DNA from: Rhizobium leguminosarum bv. viciae USDA 2370
GTDB lineage: Bacteria > Pseudomonadota > Alphaproteobacteria > Rhizobiales > Rhizobiaceae
DNA length: 64,000 bases
Assembly: GCF_002008365.1 (NCBI RefSeq)
Contig: NZ_MRDL01000022.1
Location: 124,001 to 188,000, forward strand
Direction of reading: 5' to 3'
The position numbers were made by a program, and so were the translations under genes. The notes beneath the pieces were generated by a model. It had not been told where the DNA came from, did no database searches, and was given only the letters and a program-made list of their open reading frames with translations. This document shows positions 44,217 through 52,568 of this stretch, in pieces. Position 1 is the stretch's first letter. Each line of letters starts with the position of its first letter.

Positions 44217-45572
44217 CTAACCTGCAGCAGCAACCGCGGCTGGCTTTTCAGCCAAGTCTAGCGCCGACCAGCCAGCGAACGAAGCCTCTTTTCCAAGGGC
44301 CTCCTCGATACGGAGAACCTCGTTCCACTTGGCCATCCGCTCGGAGCGTGAGAACGATCCGACCTTGAGCTGCTTGGCATCCCAGCCGACCGACAGATGG
44401 GCGATCGTCACATCTTCCGTCTCACCGGACCTGGCCGAAACAATTGTTCGAAAACCCGCTTTCTTGGCAACGGAGAGCGCTTCGAACGTCTCTGTTATCG
44501 TGCCCGCTTGGTTCGGCTTGATCAGCACCGCATTGGCGCTTTTATCCTTGATCGCTTCGGTTACCCGCGCCGCGTTTGTCACGAAGAAGTCGTCGCCGAT
44601 GATTTGGCATTTGGAGCCGTAGCGAGCGGTAAACTCCTTGAATCCAGCCGGATCGTCCTCAGCGAGCGGATCCTCGATAGAGACGATTGGATAGGCCTTC
44701 AACCAGCCGCCAAGCATGTCGATCATCTCGGCCGTATCGAGCTGCCGATCTTCCAATGCCAGCGAATACTTGCCCTCACGACCGAATTCGGAGGCCGCAA
44801 TGTCGAGCGATATGGCGACTTCGCCGCCCGGCTTCAGACCGGCGGCCTCGATCGAACGCACCAAGGCGTCGAGAGCTTCTTCATTGCTGGTGAAGGCAGG
44901 CCAATAGCCTCCTTCGTCCGCCACGCCCTGGAGCTTTCCGGCACGTTTCATAATGTCGCCTGCCGCGCGGTAGACTTCAGCGGTCCACTCCAAAGCCTCC
45001 GCGAAAGTCGAGGCAGCAGGGCACATGACCATGAAATCCTGGACGTCTACCCGGCGTGCTGCATGCGCTCCACCTCCAAAAATCTGGATTTCCGGCAGTG
45101 GCATCGTGATCCCCCTGTCGGAGCCCGCGAGATACCGCCAGATCGGTTGGCCGGCCGCAGCCGCTGCCGCGTGAAGCAACGCCATCGATGTTGCCACCGA
45201 TGCATTTCCACCCAGTCTGCTCCGGTTCGGGGTGCCGTCCAGCTCGATGATGGCGTGGTCCAGATCGGCTTGATCATTGGCATTCCGGCCAACCAGCAAC
45301 TTGGCGATTTCTCCGTTGACGGCAGTCAGGGCCTTGTTGATCCCCAAGCCGGCAAGGGCGCTGCCGCCGTCACGAAGGTCGAGCGCCTCGCCAGTGCCGG
45401 TCGATGCACCAGCGGGTGCAATGGCCCGGCCGGTCGCACCAGAGGCCAGCTCGATCTCTACCTCAACGGTGGGCCTGCCACGGGAATCCCAGACGCGACG
45501 GCCCTGCACTTTTCGGATTTCGGTGTTGGTCATGTTCAGTTGGTCCACAAGGTCAGATTGAAATTGGATCAT
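44217..45572 (-). CDS. enolase paralogue with altered active site
   Basis: A 451-residue enolase homologue (GASTGTGEALDLRDGG, VADEGGYWP, SLDIAASEF, SIEDPLAEDD, KPNQAGT). Metal ligands D257, E300 and D327 and the catalytic lysines K352 and K403 are kept. Two active-site residues differ: the Glu equivalent to yeast E168 is Asp (D179), and the His of the SHRSGETED motif (yeast H373) is Ala (A380, SARSGETED). It may act on a substrate other than 2-phosphoglycerate. Start 45572 has GAGG upstream; ATG 45533 is an alternative. Confidence 0.88.
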   Translation of the reverse strand: MIQFQSDLVDQLNMTNTEIRKVQGRRVWDSRGRPTVEVEIELASGATGRAIAPAGASTGTGEALDLRDGGSALAGLGINKALTAVNGEIAKLLVGRNANDQADLDHAIIELDGTPNRSRLGGNASVATSMALLHAAAAAAGQPIWRYLAGSDRGITMPLPEIQIFGGGAHAARRVDVQDFMVMCPAASTFAEALEWTAEVYRAAGDIMKRAGKLQGVADEGGYWPAFTSNEEALDALVRSIEAAGLKPGGEVAISLDIAASEFGREGKYSLALEDRQLDTAEMIDMLGGWLKAYPIVSIEDPLAEDDPAGFKEFTARYGSKCQIIGDDFFVTNAARVTEAIKDKSANAVLIKPNQAGTITETFEALSVAKKAGFRTIVSARSGETEDVTIAHLSVGWDAKQLKVGSFSRSERMAKWNEVLRIEEALGKEASFAGWSALDLAEKPAAVAAAG

Positions 45573-45578
45573 CGGGCC

Positions 45579-46172
45579 TCACAGGCCGTCATCGTAATCC
45601 GTCATATCGGGGGTCCGTGCGCCAACCAGCACCACGGCGATGGTTGCCGGTTTGTCGCTCTTGTTTCGCCAGGCGTGACGCGTTCCGTTCTGTACGAAGG
45701 CGTCGAATTGGCGCAAACGGGTCTCATTGCCACCGTCGAGTTCCATCCAGATCTCGCCGTCCAGAACAATTCCATAATCGACGGTGGGAGTTTGATGTTT
45801 GCCATCCGGCTCGAAGCGCTCGGCCAAACCTGGACTGACCGCCATGTTCTCCGCGAGTGCCGCCGGACCATCAAAATCCGGAGACATAAAAACGGCATCT
45901 GGTGGGAACGTTAGCACTAGGAAGCGGGTTTCGCCGGGCTCCGGAACGAAGCTTGTGACCAGCGGAGTTGGATCGGTTCCGTTGAATGGAATGGCCGTGG
46001 ACGTCGAAGTCGACCAGATCATCCGCGATACCAATCCAGGGACCGTCCTGAATATGTCTGTGCGGGGAACGGCGCCGTCCTGGGCGAACCGGGCAGCACC
46101 CTGACTGCCGTGTTCCGTCACGACGCGCCGGAGATGTGAGGGAACTCTCCCGTTCGAATTTTCAGATACCAA
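45579..46172 (-). CDS. cupin-domain protein
   Basis: A protein of about 197 residues with a C-terminal cupin barrel: VDYGIVLDGEIWMELDGG and DAFVQNGTRHAWRNKSDKP are the two cupin motifs, with a His in TPTVDYG's context and TRHAWRN. Related proteins are described as ethanolamine/dioxygenase-like cupins with unknown substrates. The start is taken as TTG 46172 because GGGAGG lies six nt upstream, inside the LivF end. ATG 46199 is an alternative that overlaps further. It lies just before the enolase paralogue. Confidence 0.75.
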   Translation of the reverse strand: MVSENSNGRVPSHLRRVVTEHGSQGAARFAQDGAVPRTDIFRTVPGLVSRMIWSTSTSTAIPFNGTDPTPLVTSFVPEPGETRFLVLTFPPDAVFMSPDFDGPAALAENMAVSPGLAERFEPDGKHQTPTVDYGIVLDGEIWMELDGGNETRLRQFDAFVQNGTRHAWRNKSDKPATIAVVLVGARTPDMTDYDDGL

Positions 46173-46869
46173 GATACGCCTCCCTGATGCTTGGATCATT
46201 GATGAGAACCTCCGGCGCTCCGGAGGCCGTTACGCGGCCTTGCTCGATCACGTAGGCCTGATGGGCAATTTCTAGCGCCTTGTTCACGTTCTGCTCGACG
46301 AGCAGCACCGCTACGCCTCGCTCATTGATCATCTGGATGATTTTGAACATTTCCCCGACGATCAAAGGCGACAGCCCGAGCGACGGCTCGTCCATGAGCA
46401 AGACGCGCGGCTTGGCCATCAGGCCACGGCCGATCGCAACCATTTGCTGCTGCCCACCAGACAAGGAGCCCGCCAACGAATCCTGGCGCTCTTTCAGAAT
46501 AGGGAAAAGCTGAAACACCTCAGCGAGCGTGGCGTCGCGCTCCGCCCGAGCGACCGAGCGGTAGGCACCGAGCAACAGATTGTCGAGGACCGTCATCGCC
46601 GTGAAGAGACGGCGCCCTTCCGGGACCACTGCTATGCCGTAATCGCAGACCCGATGGCTCGGCACCTTGGAAACGTCGTTACCCTCGATAACGATCTTTC
46701 CTTTGTGCGGCCGGAGAATTCCGGCGATGGCATTGACCAGCGTGCTCTTCCCTGCGCCGTTCGGACCGACCACCGAAACGATCTCGCCTGGCTTTACACT
46801 GATAGACAGGTCCCACAGAGCAATCGCATCTCCGTAGCCGACCTCGATCTTATCGACCTCAAGCAGCAT
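46162..46869 (-). CDS. LivF-type ABC transporter ATP-binding protein
   Basis: A 235-residue ATPase. Walker A GPNGAGKST (about residues 35-43), signature LSGGQQQM near 136 and Walker B VLLMDEPSLGLSP near 155 identify a LivF subunit. It overlaps the LivMG fusion by 11 nt. It drives uptake of the ligand bound by the 41843-43057 binding protein, presumably. Confidence 0.92.
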   Translation of the reverse strand: MLLEVDKIEVGYGDAIALWDLSISVKPGEIVSVVGPNGAGKSTLVNAIAGILRPHKGKIVIEGNDVSKVPSHRVCDYGIAVVPEGRRLFTAMTVLDNLLLGAYRSVARAERDATLAEVFQLFPILKERQDSLAGSLSGGQQQMVAIGRGLMAKPRVLLMDEPSLGLSPLIVGEMFKIIQMINERGVAVLLVEQNVNKALEIAHQAYVIEQGRVTASGAPEVLINDPSIREAYLGI

Positions 46870-48601
46870 GACTGGCCCCCAAGTATACGCTGACCACAGC
46901 GGGATCTCTCATCGTTTCGCTTGGATGCCCAAGCGCCAGGACCTTGCCTTGATCCAGTACCGCGACGCGGTCCGCCAAGGCGACAACCGCCCGCATGAGG
47001 TGTTCAACGAAGATGATCGTCGTACCGCCAGCCTTGATCCGCTTGATCATTTCAACCGCGTGGTCGACCTCGGCCGGATTCAAGCCACAGAGCACCTCAT
47101 CAAGCAGAAGCAGACGCGGTTTTGCGGCCAGCGCTCTCGCGAATTCGACAAACTTTCGGTCATGCAGGTTCAATGCTGCGGGGAGCACGCCGGCCTTCTC
47201 AGCCAGGCCGGTAAAGGCGAGCGCCTCCCTGGTAACTGCGTCGACCACAGCCGCGCCCATGCCATCTGCGCTACCAAATTTGGCGCAGAGCTGAACGTTT
47301 TCGAGGACGGTCAGATTATCGAACAAGCGCGGGATCTGGTATGTCCGCGCCACGCCCTGCTGCGCGATCAGATGTGGTGACCGACCGGAAATCTCCTCGC
47401 CTTCCAATGTGATCGTACCGGAGGTCATGGTGTAGTGGCCGCTGATCATGTTGATCAATGTGGACTTGCCGGAGCCATTCGGCCCAACCAGAGCCAGGAT
47501 TTCACCCCGCCAAACGTCCAGCGTCACGCCAGTCAAGGCGCGGATACCACCGAACGATTTGGTGACATTCTCGCATTTGAGAAGCACCGGACCGGAACCT
47601 GCTGCGGCTAGAGGCGCGAACTGAGTAACGGCCTGAGCAGCCGTCTCCGGTGCGCCACTTCCGCCGCGCCTGTCGGCAAACCTGCGAATAAGGCTGGGGA
47701 CGATGCCGGACGGCAGCACCAGGATTACAACTATCAGTGCAAGAGCAACGCCGGCACGGCCGAATTCCGCATGAGCGCCGCTGACGATAGCGCTCTGCAA
47801 CACGGTGATGATGACCGCGCCGATCGCAGGCCCAGCCCAATGGCGAGCGCCGCCGAGGATGCTCATGAGCACGACATAGAGAGGAACGGTCACCGCAAAC
47901 GTCTCGCCAACCGTGACGTAGCCTACATATACGGCGTGAATCGCACCCATTCCGCCTGCAAGTGCCGACGAAATCGCAAACGAGATCAGCTTATAGCGAA
48001 ATGTCGGAACGCCTTTGACCTCTGCAACGTCTTCATCGTCGTGGATTGCGAGCAGGCCCTGACCGAATTTACTGTGAAAGATGAAGTAGGATGTCGCCAG
48101 CGAAGCAAGAACCGCGATAAGCCCGAACATGTAAAGGGAGCCGGACGCCGTCACACCGATCATCGGGATTTCGATCCCCGAGAGGAATACGCCCGTGCCC
48201 GAGTCCAGCGAGGTGTTTGACACAATGGCCGCGACGACGAACGTCACCGACAGCGTCAGCAGCGCGAAGAACTCACCGCGCAGAGCTGCGGAACGAAAGA
48301 CAACCAAGCCAATCAGAGCGGCGATCGCGGCCGCCAGCAGCGCTGCAGCAGGTATCGTCGCGACGAAAGGCCACGACAACTGCGTCGTCAGCGTGGCGGT
48401 TGTGTAGACACCAATCCCGAAAAATGCTGCGTGACCAAAACTCCAGTAACCCGTGTAACCGCTCAGGATGCCCCAGCTCGTCGCCAGCACGACCCAGAAG
48501 AAGATGATGTACAGATAGGAAAGGTAGTAATCCGCCATTCCCAGGTAAGGCAGCAGAGCCAGGACCGCTACGATAGGCGCCGTGATTAGAAGCTTTTTCA
48601 T
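46859..48601 (-). CDS. LivM permease-LivG ATPase fusion protein
   Basis: A 580-residue fusion. Residues 1 to about 320 are a LivM-type permease with about nine membrane segments (GYTGYWSFGHAAFFGIG is typical). A linker then leads to a LivG ATPase with Walker A GPNGSGKST near 375 and LLLLDEVLCGLNP as Walker B. The signature region reads LNLHDRKFVEFARALA, a variant seen in this LivG subgroup. Start 48601 lies two nt after the LivH stop; an upstream open extension is a shadow. Confidence 0.9.
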   Translation of the reverse strand: MKKLLITAPIVAVLALLPYLGMADYYLSYLYIIFFWVVLATSWGILSGYTGYWSFGHAAFFGIGVYTTATLTTQLSWPFVATIPAAALLAAAIAALIGLVVFRSAALRGEFFALLTLSVTFVVAAIVSNTSLDSGTGVFLSGIEIPMIGVTASGSLYMFGLIAVLASLATSYFIFHSKFGQGLLAIHDDEDVAEVKGVPTFRYKLISFAISSALAGGMGAIHAVYVGYVTVGETFAVTVPLYVVLMSILGGARHWAGPAIGAVIITVLQSAIVSGAHAEFGRAGVALALIVVILVLPSGIVPSLIRRFADRRGGSGAPETAAQAVTQFAPLAAAGSGPVLLKCENVTKSFGGIRALTGVTLDVWRGEILALVGPNGSGKSTLINMISGHYTMTSGTITLEGEEISGRSPHLIAQQGVARTYQIPRLFDNLTVLENVQLCAKFGSADGMGAAVVDAVTREALAFTGLAEKAGVLPAALNLHDRKFVEFARALAAKPRLLLLDEVLCGLNPAEVDHAVEMIKRIKAGGTTIIFVEHLMRAVVALADRVAVLDQGKVLALGHPSETMRDPAVVSVYLGASHAA

Positions 48602-48603
48602 AG

Positions 48604-49455
48604 TCAAATCACCGGTTTGCGCAAGAGGATGACGATGAGCACGCTGAATGCTACGAGCGGCGCCCAAGCGGGATTCACAACGGACATGGTAAGGCTTTCG
48701 GCCACGCCAATCAGCATTCCGGCGCCCAGCGCACCGATGGGGCTGCCCAATCCTCCAATGATGGCGACGGCAAATACGACCCCTATCCAGGCCTCGATTT
48801 GAGATGGTGCCAAAGTTCCGATCAGGGCGATGAAAACACCCGCGATACCCGCTGTCGCAGAGCAAAGGCCAGCCAGAATATATGACACGCGAGCAGAATT
48901 GATGCCGAAGGCTGACGCTACGGGGGCGTCATGAGCGGCCGCACGCAGCGCCTTTCCGAGCATGGTCTTGTTCAACGCGTACCAAGCCACTCCAGCAAGC
49001 ACCCCGGCGCAAACAAAAGCGGAAAGATCCAGCACGGGCACAAAGATCGGACCGAGCCGGATGGTGGTCTGGGCATAGGGTGTTTCATAACGAAGGAAGT
49101 CAGCCGACCAGATCCATTGGATCAGCGACTCGATCAGGATCGTGACGCCGAACGTCACCAGGAGAGACGCGAATTCCTTCACCTGAAAGCGTACGAACAC
49201 ACTGTGCAGCGCAACGCCGAGCGCGAAAAACAGCGGCGCGATCACCAGAACGCTCAAATATGCCGGGACGCCATAAACGGTGCCAAACTGATAGGTCAGG
49301 TAAGCGCCAAGGAACGCCAGCGCGAAGTGACTGAGGTTCACCAGCTTCAACAAGCCCCAGCTCAGGCTGAGACCCATCGCCAGCAGGCCATAGATCCCAC
49401 CCAGCAAGACGCCACCAACAGCGGATTGCAAGAAAAGAGCAAGGGTCATCAGCAT
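48604..49455 (-). CDS. LivH-type ABC transporter permease
   Basis: A 283-residue permease with about eight hydrophobic segments. GLLAMGLSLSWGLLKLVNLSHFA near residue 25 and GGLGSPIGALGAG near 232 are LivH signatures. Start ATG 49455, or the second ATG at 49449, which touches the stop of a 19-codon leader frame. It heads the operon behind operator 4. Confidence 0.9.
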   Translation of the reverse strand: MLMTLALFLQSAVGGVLLGGIYGLLAMGLSLSWGLLKLVNLSHFALAFLGAYLTYQFGTVYGVPAYLSVLVIAPLFFALGVALHSVFVRFQVKEFASLLVTFGVTILIESLIQWIWSADFLRYETPYAQTTIRLGPIFVPVLDLSAFVCAGVLAGVAWYALNKTMLGKALRAAAHDAPVASAFGINSARVSYILAGLCSATAGIAGVFIALIGTLAPSQIEAWIGVVFAVAIIGGLGSPIGALGAGMLIGVAESLTMSVVNPAWAPLVAFSVLIVILLRKPVI

Positions 49456-49508
49456 CCACGTCCTTCTGTGGATACGATGATCGGTTCCAGGAGCACCAGA
49501 CCATCCAT
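49449..49508 (-). CDS. 19-residue leader frame upstream of LivH
   Basis: ATG at 49508 follows GGAGGAGG by 8 nt, the best ribosome site upstream of livH. It encodes MDGLVLLEPIIVSTEGRGC, then TGA overlapping the second LivH ATG (TGATG). It is in a different frame from LivH. It may be a coupling leader; no similarity is recognised. Confidence 0.4.
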   Translation of the reverse strand: MDGLVLLEPIIVSTEGRGC

Positions 49509-49529
49509 ACGTTATGCCTCCTCCATTTG

Positions 49530-49578
49530 CGCTAACGTTAGCACAAATATTCGTCCCACAACGAAGCCTCTGTGTCAA
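49530..49578 (-). promoter_or_regulatory. LacI-type operator 4 and promoter
   Basis: CGCTAACGTTAGCA (49530-49543) differs from the perfect palindrome at one end base. TTGACA (49578-49573) is a consensus -35, 29 bp upstream on the minus strand. The operator covers the expected start region of the liv-cupin-enolase operon. Confidence 0.8.
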
Positions 49579-49828
49579 CAGCATTCCGCAGGTTAATTCG
49601 TTGGCGGGTCCTTCTGCGAGCGCGGGGACACCAGGTAAAATATCTAAAATTTTTAGATCAACAGTTTGAAAATATAGAAATTTATAAACGCATCTTGATC
49701 ATCGCGCCGATGCATCAGGGGCGAAAATTCGAGCACGTTGATTTGGCATAATCGTTTGCGATTTCGGAGTTTGACAACCGGGGCGTCAATGCTATCGTTG
49801 GCGAAAGTGATCATTAGAGCCAAGCACA

Positions 49829-50830
49829 ATGGTAACAATTAAAGATATCGCCGCCACACTGCAAGTTTCACCTTCAACCGTAGGTCGCGCTCTTGCCGAC
49901 GATCGACGCATCAGCGTCGAGATGAAGCGAAAGGTGAACGAAGCTGCAACTCAAGCGGGGTACGTTGCCAATCGTTCCGCACGCATGATGCGTGGGGTTC
50001 AGAGCAATCTCGTTGGGCTGATCGTCCCAGATATCCGGAACAGCTTTTATTCAACTATTGCCCATGCTCTCTCGCGGTGCCTTCTTTCAGCGAATTACCA
50101 GCTGACCTTGTGTGAAACCGATGACGACAGAATGCACGAGCTTCGCCACATCAAGGAACTCACAAGCGTCAACGTCGCCGGGATCATTCTGGTCCCGAGC
50201 GCAAAACCTCATCCGGATTCTGCGCGAATCCTGAAGATGACGCCTCACATCCAACTGCTGCGAAAGGCACCGCTGCTCGGCGAACAATGGTTTGGGATTG
50301 ATGACAGACGGGCGCTTTACGAAAGCACTGAACATATCATCAATGAAGGTCACAAACGGATCGCTTATATCGGCGGCACGGAAGAGCTTCCCACTGGCGC
50401 AGCCCGCGTGCAGGGTTTCCGGGATGCGGTGAAGAGCTCCGGCCAGACGATCACCGTTCATGAGGAACTGGGCGCGCCTTCGTCACCCGAATTCGGACGC
50501 GAGGCCGTGCGTCGCCTTCTTTCCTTAAAGGATCGACCGACGGCGCTTGTGATCGGTGCGGTACAAAACACTTCCGGAGTCATTGATGAAATACAGGACC
50601 AGGCTTTGCGCGTTCCCCGCGACATTTCCGTCATCGGGTTTGGCGATGAACTTGGGTATCGGTGGTGGGGGCCGGGACTTACGACAGTCCAGTTGCCTGT
50701 TTCGGAGTTGGCAACGGCTTGTGGGCTCTGGTTCCTGCATCATCTTCAGAACAAGGGCGACCTAAGCAAGCCCTACAGCTTCATCTCTCCGCCCCAGTTG
50801 ATCATTCGCGGCAGCACGAGCGCTCCGTGA
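49829..50830 (+). CDS. LacI family regulator, probable master of the TGCTAACGTTAGCA regulon
   Basis: A 333-residue LacI/GalR protein. TIKDIAATLQVSPSTVGRAL (residues 3-22) is the helix-turn-helix and RSARMMRG the hinge helix. The effector domain follows (NLVGLIVPDIRNSFYSTIA). It sits among six promoter sites with a LacI-type palindrome centred on ACGT, and is the only LacI gene in that region. Its own upstream region lacks a full copy, so it may not be strongly autoregulated. The effector is unknown. Confidence 0.9.
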   Translation: MVTIKDIAATLQVSPSTVGRALADDRRISVEMKRKVNEAATQAGYVANRSARMMRGVQSNLVGLIVPDIRNSFYSTIAHALSRCLLSANYQLTLCETDDDRMHELRHIKELTSVNVAGIILVPSAKPHPDSARILKMTPHIQLLRKAPLLGEQWFGIDDRRALYESTEHIINEGHKRIAYIGGTEELPTGAARVQGFRDAVKSSGQTITVHEELGAPSSPEFGREAVRRLLSLKDRPTALVIGAVQNTSGVIDEIQDQALRVPRDISVIGFGDELGYRWWGPGLTTVQLPVSELATACGLWFLHHLQNKGDLSKPYSFISPPQLIIRGSTSAP

Positions 50831-50875
50831 AACGCCGGCAGGATGTCGATCTCCCGCAGCAAGCCGCCAAATCAG

Positions 50876-50911
50876 AGAGAGGCGCCCGTCCGGCGACGTG
50901 CACCTCTCTTT
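50876..50911 (+). terminator. terminator after LacI gene
   Basis: AGAGAGG (50876-50882) pairs with CCTCTCT (50903-50909), with inner CGTC/GACG pairing around CGGC, and TT follows. It lies 46 bp past the LacI stop in the convergent gap. Confidence 0.5.
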
Positions 50912-51036
50912 GATTGGCTGCGATTCATCCCATATCCCCGGGCCGGACGCTGAAAGCTCTGGAATGATCTTGATGAGACGCCGCCAAAACTATGCGGCAA
51001 GCCGAGGCGGACGCCGCTTCCACGCCGCCCGCTTGC

Positions 51037-51570
51037 TCACCGGTACCCTTCCTCAAGGTCGATTTTCAACGCGCCCATGAGACGAACACCGGAATTGTAC
51101 CAGGCGACGTTGATTGCGAGTTCGACAAGCTGCTTCTCCGACAGGAACTTTGCAATCCCGTTCCACACTTCATCGGAAACATCGACGTGCAGCGTGGAGT
51201 CCTTGGCAAAGGCCATCACAGCCTTTTCCTGCTCGTTAAAAAGGCTCGAGGTCTCGAAGTCCGGAATTGCTTGAAACTGCTCTTCCGTCAGGCCTGCCTT
51301 GAGGCCATGAGAATGGTGATGCTTCACCTCGTACTCGGAATTTGTGCAGTATCCGACAGTAAGGATCGCCATCTCACGCAGCTTCGGGCTGAGGTCAGCA
51401 GCCCGGACCGCGTTTGCGTAGGTCAAGAAGTCGTCGAGGATCGCGGGAGCATTGGCGAGCGCAAGGAAAATATTTCCGGTCGGAACCTTCCTCTCCTTCA
51501 GCAGGCGCTCATTGAGCGTGGGTTGCGTCTCGGCCAGTTCGGTATTCGGGATATATTTTACTCGTGCCAT
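51037..51570 (-). CDS. carboxymuconolactone decarboxylase-like protein (AhpD-like fold)
   Basis: A 177-residue all-helical protein of the CMD/AhpD family. LSPKLREMAILTVGYCTNSEYEVKHH is the conserved helix with one Cys; the second Cys of peroxidase-type AhpD members is absent. In aromatic pathways such proteins decarboxylate lactones or act on ring-cleavage products. Start 51570 has GGCGGAG upstream. It has its own operator 5. The reaction is inferred from family only. Confidence 0.82.
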   Translation of the reverse strand: MARVKYIPNTELAETQPTLNERLLKERKVPTGNIFLALANAPAILDDFLTYANAVRAADLSPKLREMAILTVGYCTNSEYEVKHHHSHGLKAGLTEEQFQAIPDFETSSLFNEQEKAVMAFAKDSTLHVDVSDEVWNGIAKFLSEKQLVELAINVAWYNSGVRLMGALKIDLEEGYR

Positions 51571-51643
51571 TTCTCCGCCCTCAGCTTGTCTTCGCAAATC
51601 TTCCTGCCCGAAGGTCTATGGTCAAAACCGGCCCTCGGCCAAA

Positions 51644-51685
51644 TGCTAACGTTAGCATTAATAACACTCGAAAACTTAAGGTCAA
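51644..51685 (-). promoter_or_regulatory. LacI-type operator 5 and promoter
   Basis: TGCTAACGTTAGCA (51644-51657) is perfect. TTGACC (51685-51680) with a 16-nt spacer leads to TATTAA, immediately before the operator on the minus strand. Confidence 0.82.
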
Positions 51686-51744
51686 CCGAAATTTTCGCCG
51701 CGTAAATGCAAAGCTGTTTGTCAAGAATCGCCGCTCGTGACTAC

Positions 51745-52518
51745 TTAATGCGGCGCAGGAACCACGGGATTCTTCAAAACACCGATACCGGGGATTTCCA
51801 CCTCAAGATCGTCGCCGGGAACGATCGGACCGACACCTGCAGGCGTACCGGTCATGATCACATCGCCGGCCAGCAGCGTCATGAAGCGACTCAAGTAAGC
51901 AACGATGTCAGCAACCGAGTAGACGAGGTCTCGCGTATTCCCCGCCTGTTTGACGGTGCCGTTCTGACGAAGGATGACGTCAAGGTTCGTCGGATCGAGA
52001 TCTGTTGTAATAGCCGGACCCATCGGCGCAAAAGTATCATAGCCCTTACCCGCCAGCAGGCAACCGAACTTGCTTTCCTGCCGCTGTATAATGCGGTCAC
52101 TGATATCATTGCCACATGTGTAGCCGAGGACGTGCTGCAAGGCATGTTCCTTGCTGATGTGGCGTCCGCCTTTGCCTATGATGGCGACCAGTTCCGCCTC
52201 GTAGTGGACGATTTCGCCATCACTTGGATATTCAATGGCATCTCCGTTGCCGCTCGCTGCCGTGCTTGGCTTCATGAACAGCACCGGGAGCGTCGGCTGC
52301 TCTTTTCCGGACTCGTCGGTGTGCTGCCGGTAATTGTACGCGACCCCAAATATGCGAGGCCGCTCTACCGGGCATAGTAGGCGGACGTCGTAAAGATAAT
52401 CCATCTGCCCGGTTCGCTCGATTGCCTGGAAGGGATCGCCAATAATCCGCTCGATCCCGCCCTCGCTTTCGACCCCGTAGTGAATTCCATCGGCTGACTG
52501 GTAGCGTACAATCTTCAT
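51745..52518 (-). CDS. fumarylacetoacetate hydrolase family protein
   Basis: A 257-residue FAH-fold enzyme. GVAYNYRQHTDE is the N-terminal landmark. HYEAELVAIIGKGGR supplies the metal-binding Glu pair, GNDISDR the Asp, and GDVIMTGTPAGVG the C-terminal signature. Relatives hydrolyse or decarboxylate ring-cleavage products or hydrate 2-oxo-enoates. Start 52518 has GGAGG five nt upstream; a longer open frame is unsupported. It probably acts downstream of the dioxygenase-like protein. Confidence 0.9.
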   Translation of the reverse strand: MKIVRYQSADGIHYGVESEGGIERIIGDPFQAIERTGQMDYLYDVRLLCPVERPRIFGVAYNYRQHTDESGKEQPTLPVLFMKPSTAASGNGDAIEYPSDGEIVHYEAELVAIIGKGGRHISKEHALQHVLGYTCGNDISDRIIQRQESKFGCLLAGKGYDTFAPMGPAITTDLDPTNLDVILRQNGTVKQAGNTRDLVYSVADIVAYLSRFMTLLAGDVIMTGTPAGVGPIVPGDDLEVEIPGIGVLKNPVVPAPH

Positions 52519-52533
52519 TGGGACCTCCATTTT

Positions 52534-52568
52534 TGCTAACGTTAGCGCAAGCACGGGGATTTCGTCAA
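52534..52568 (-). promoter_or_regulatory. LacI-type operator 6 and promoter
   Basis: TGCTAACGTTAGCG (52534-52547) has one end mismatch. TTGACG (52568-52563) ends 15 bp before it, the same layout as at operator 2. It lies 16 bp before the FAH start, over the ribosome-loading region of the FAH mRNA. Confidence 0.78.

Noticed and set aside
44397..45914. 505-codon plus-strand frame
   Set aside because: It is antisense to the enolase paralogue and cupin genes, with no recognisable domain or ribosome site.
45901..45920. AACGTTAGCAC half-match to the LacI operator
   Set aside because: Only one half of the palindrome fits, it lies inside the cupin coding region, and no TTGAC hexamer is suitably placed.
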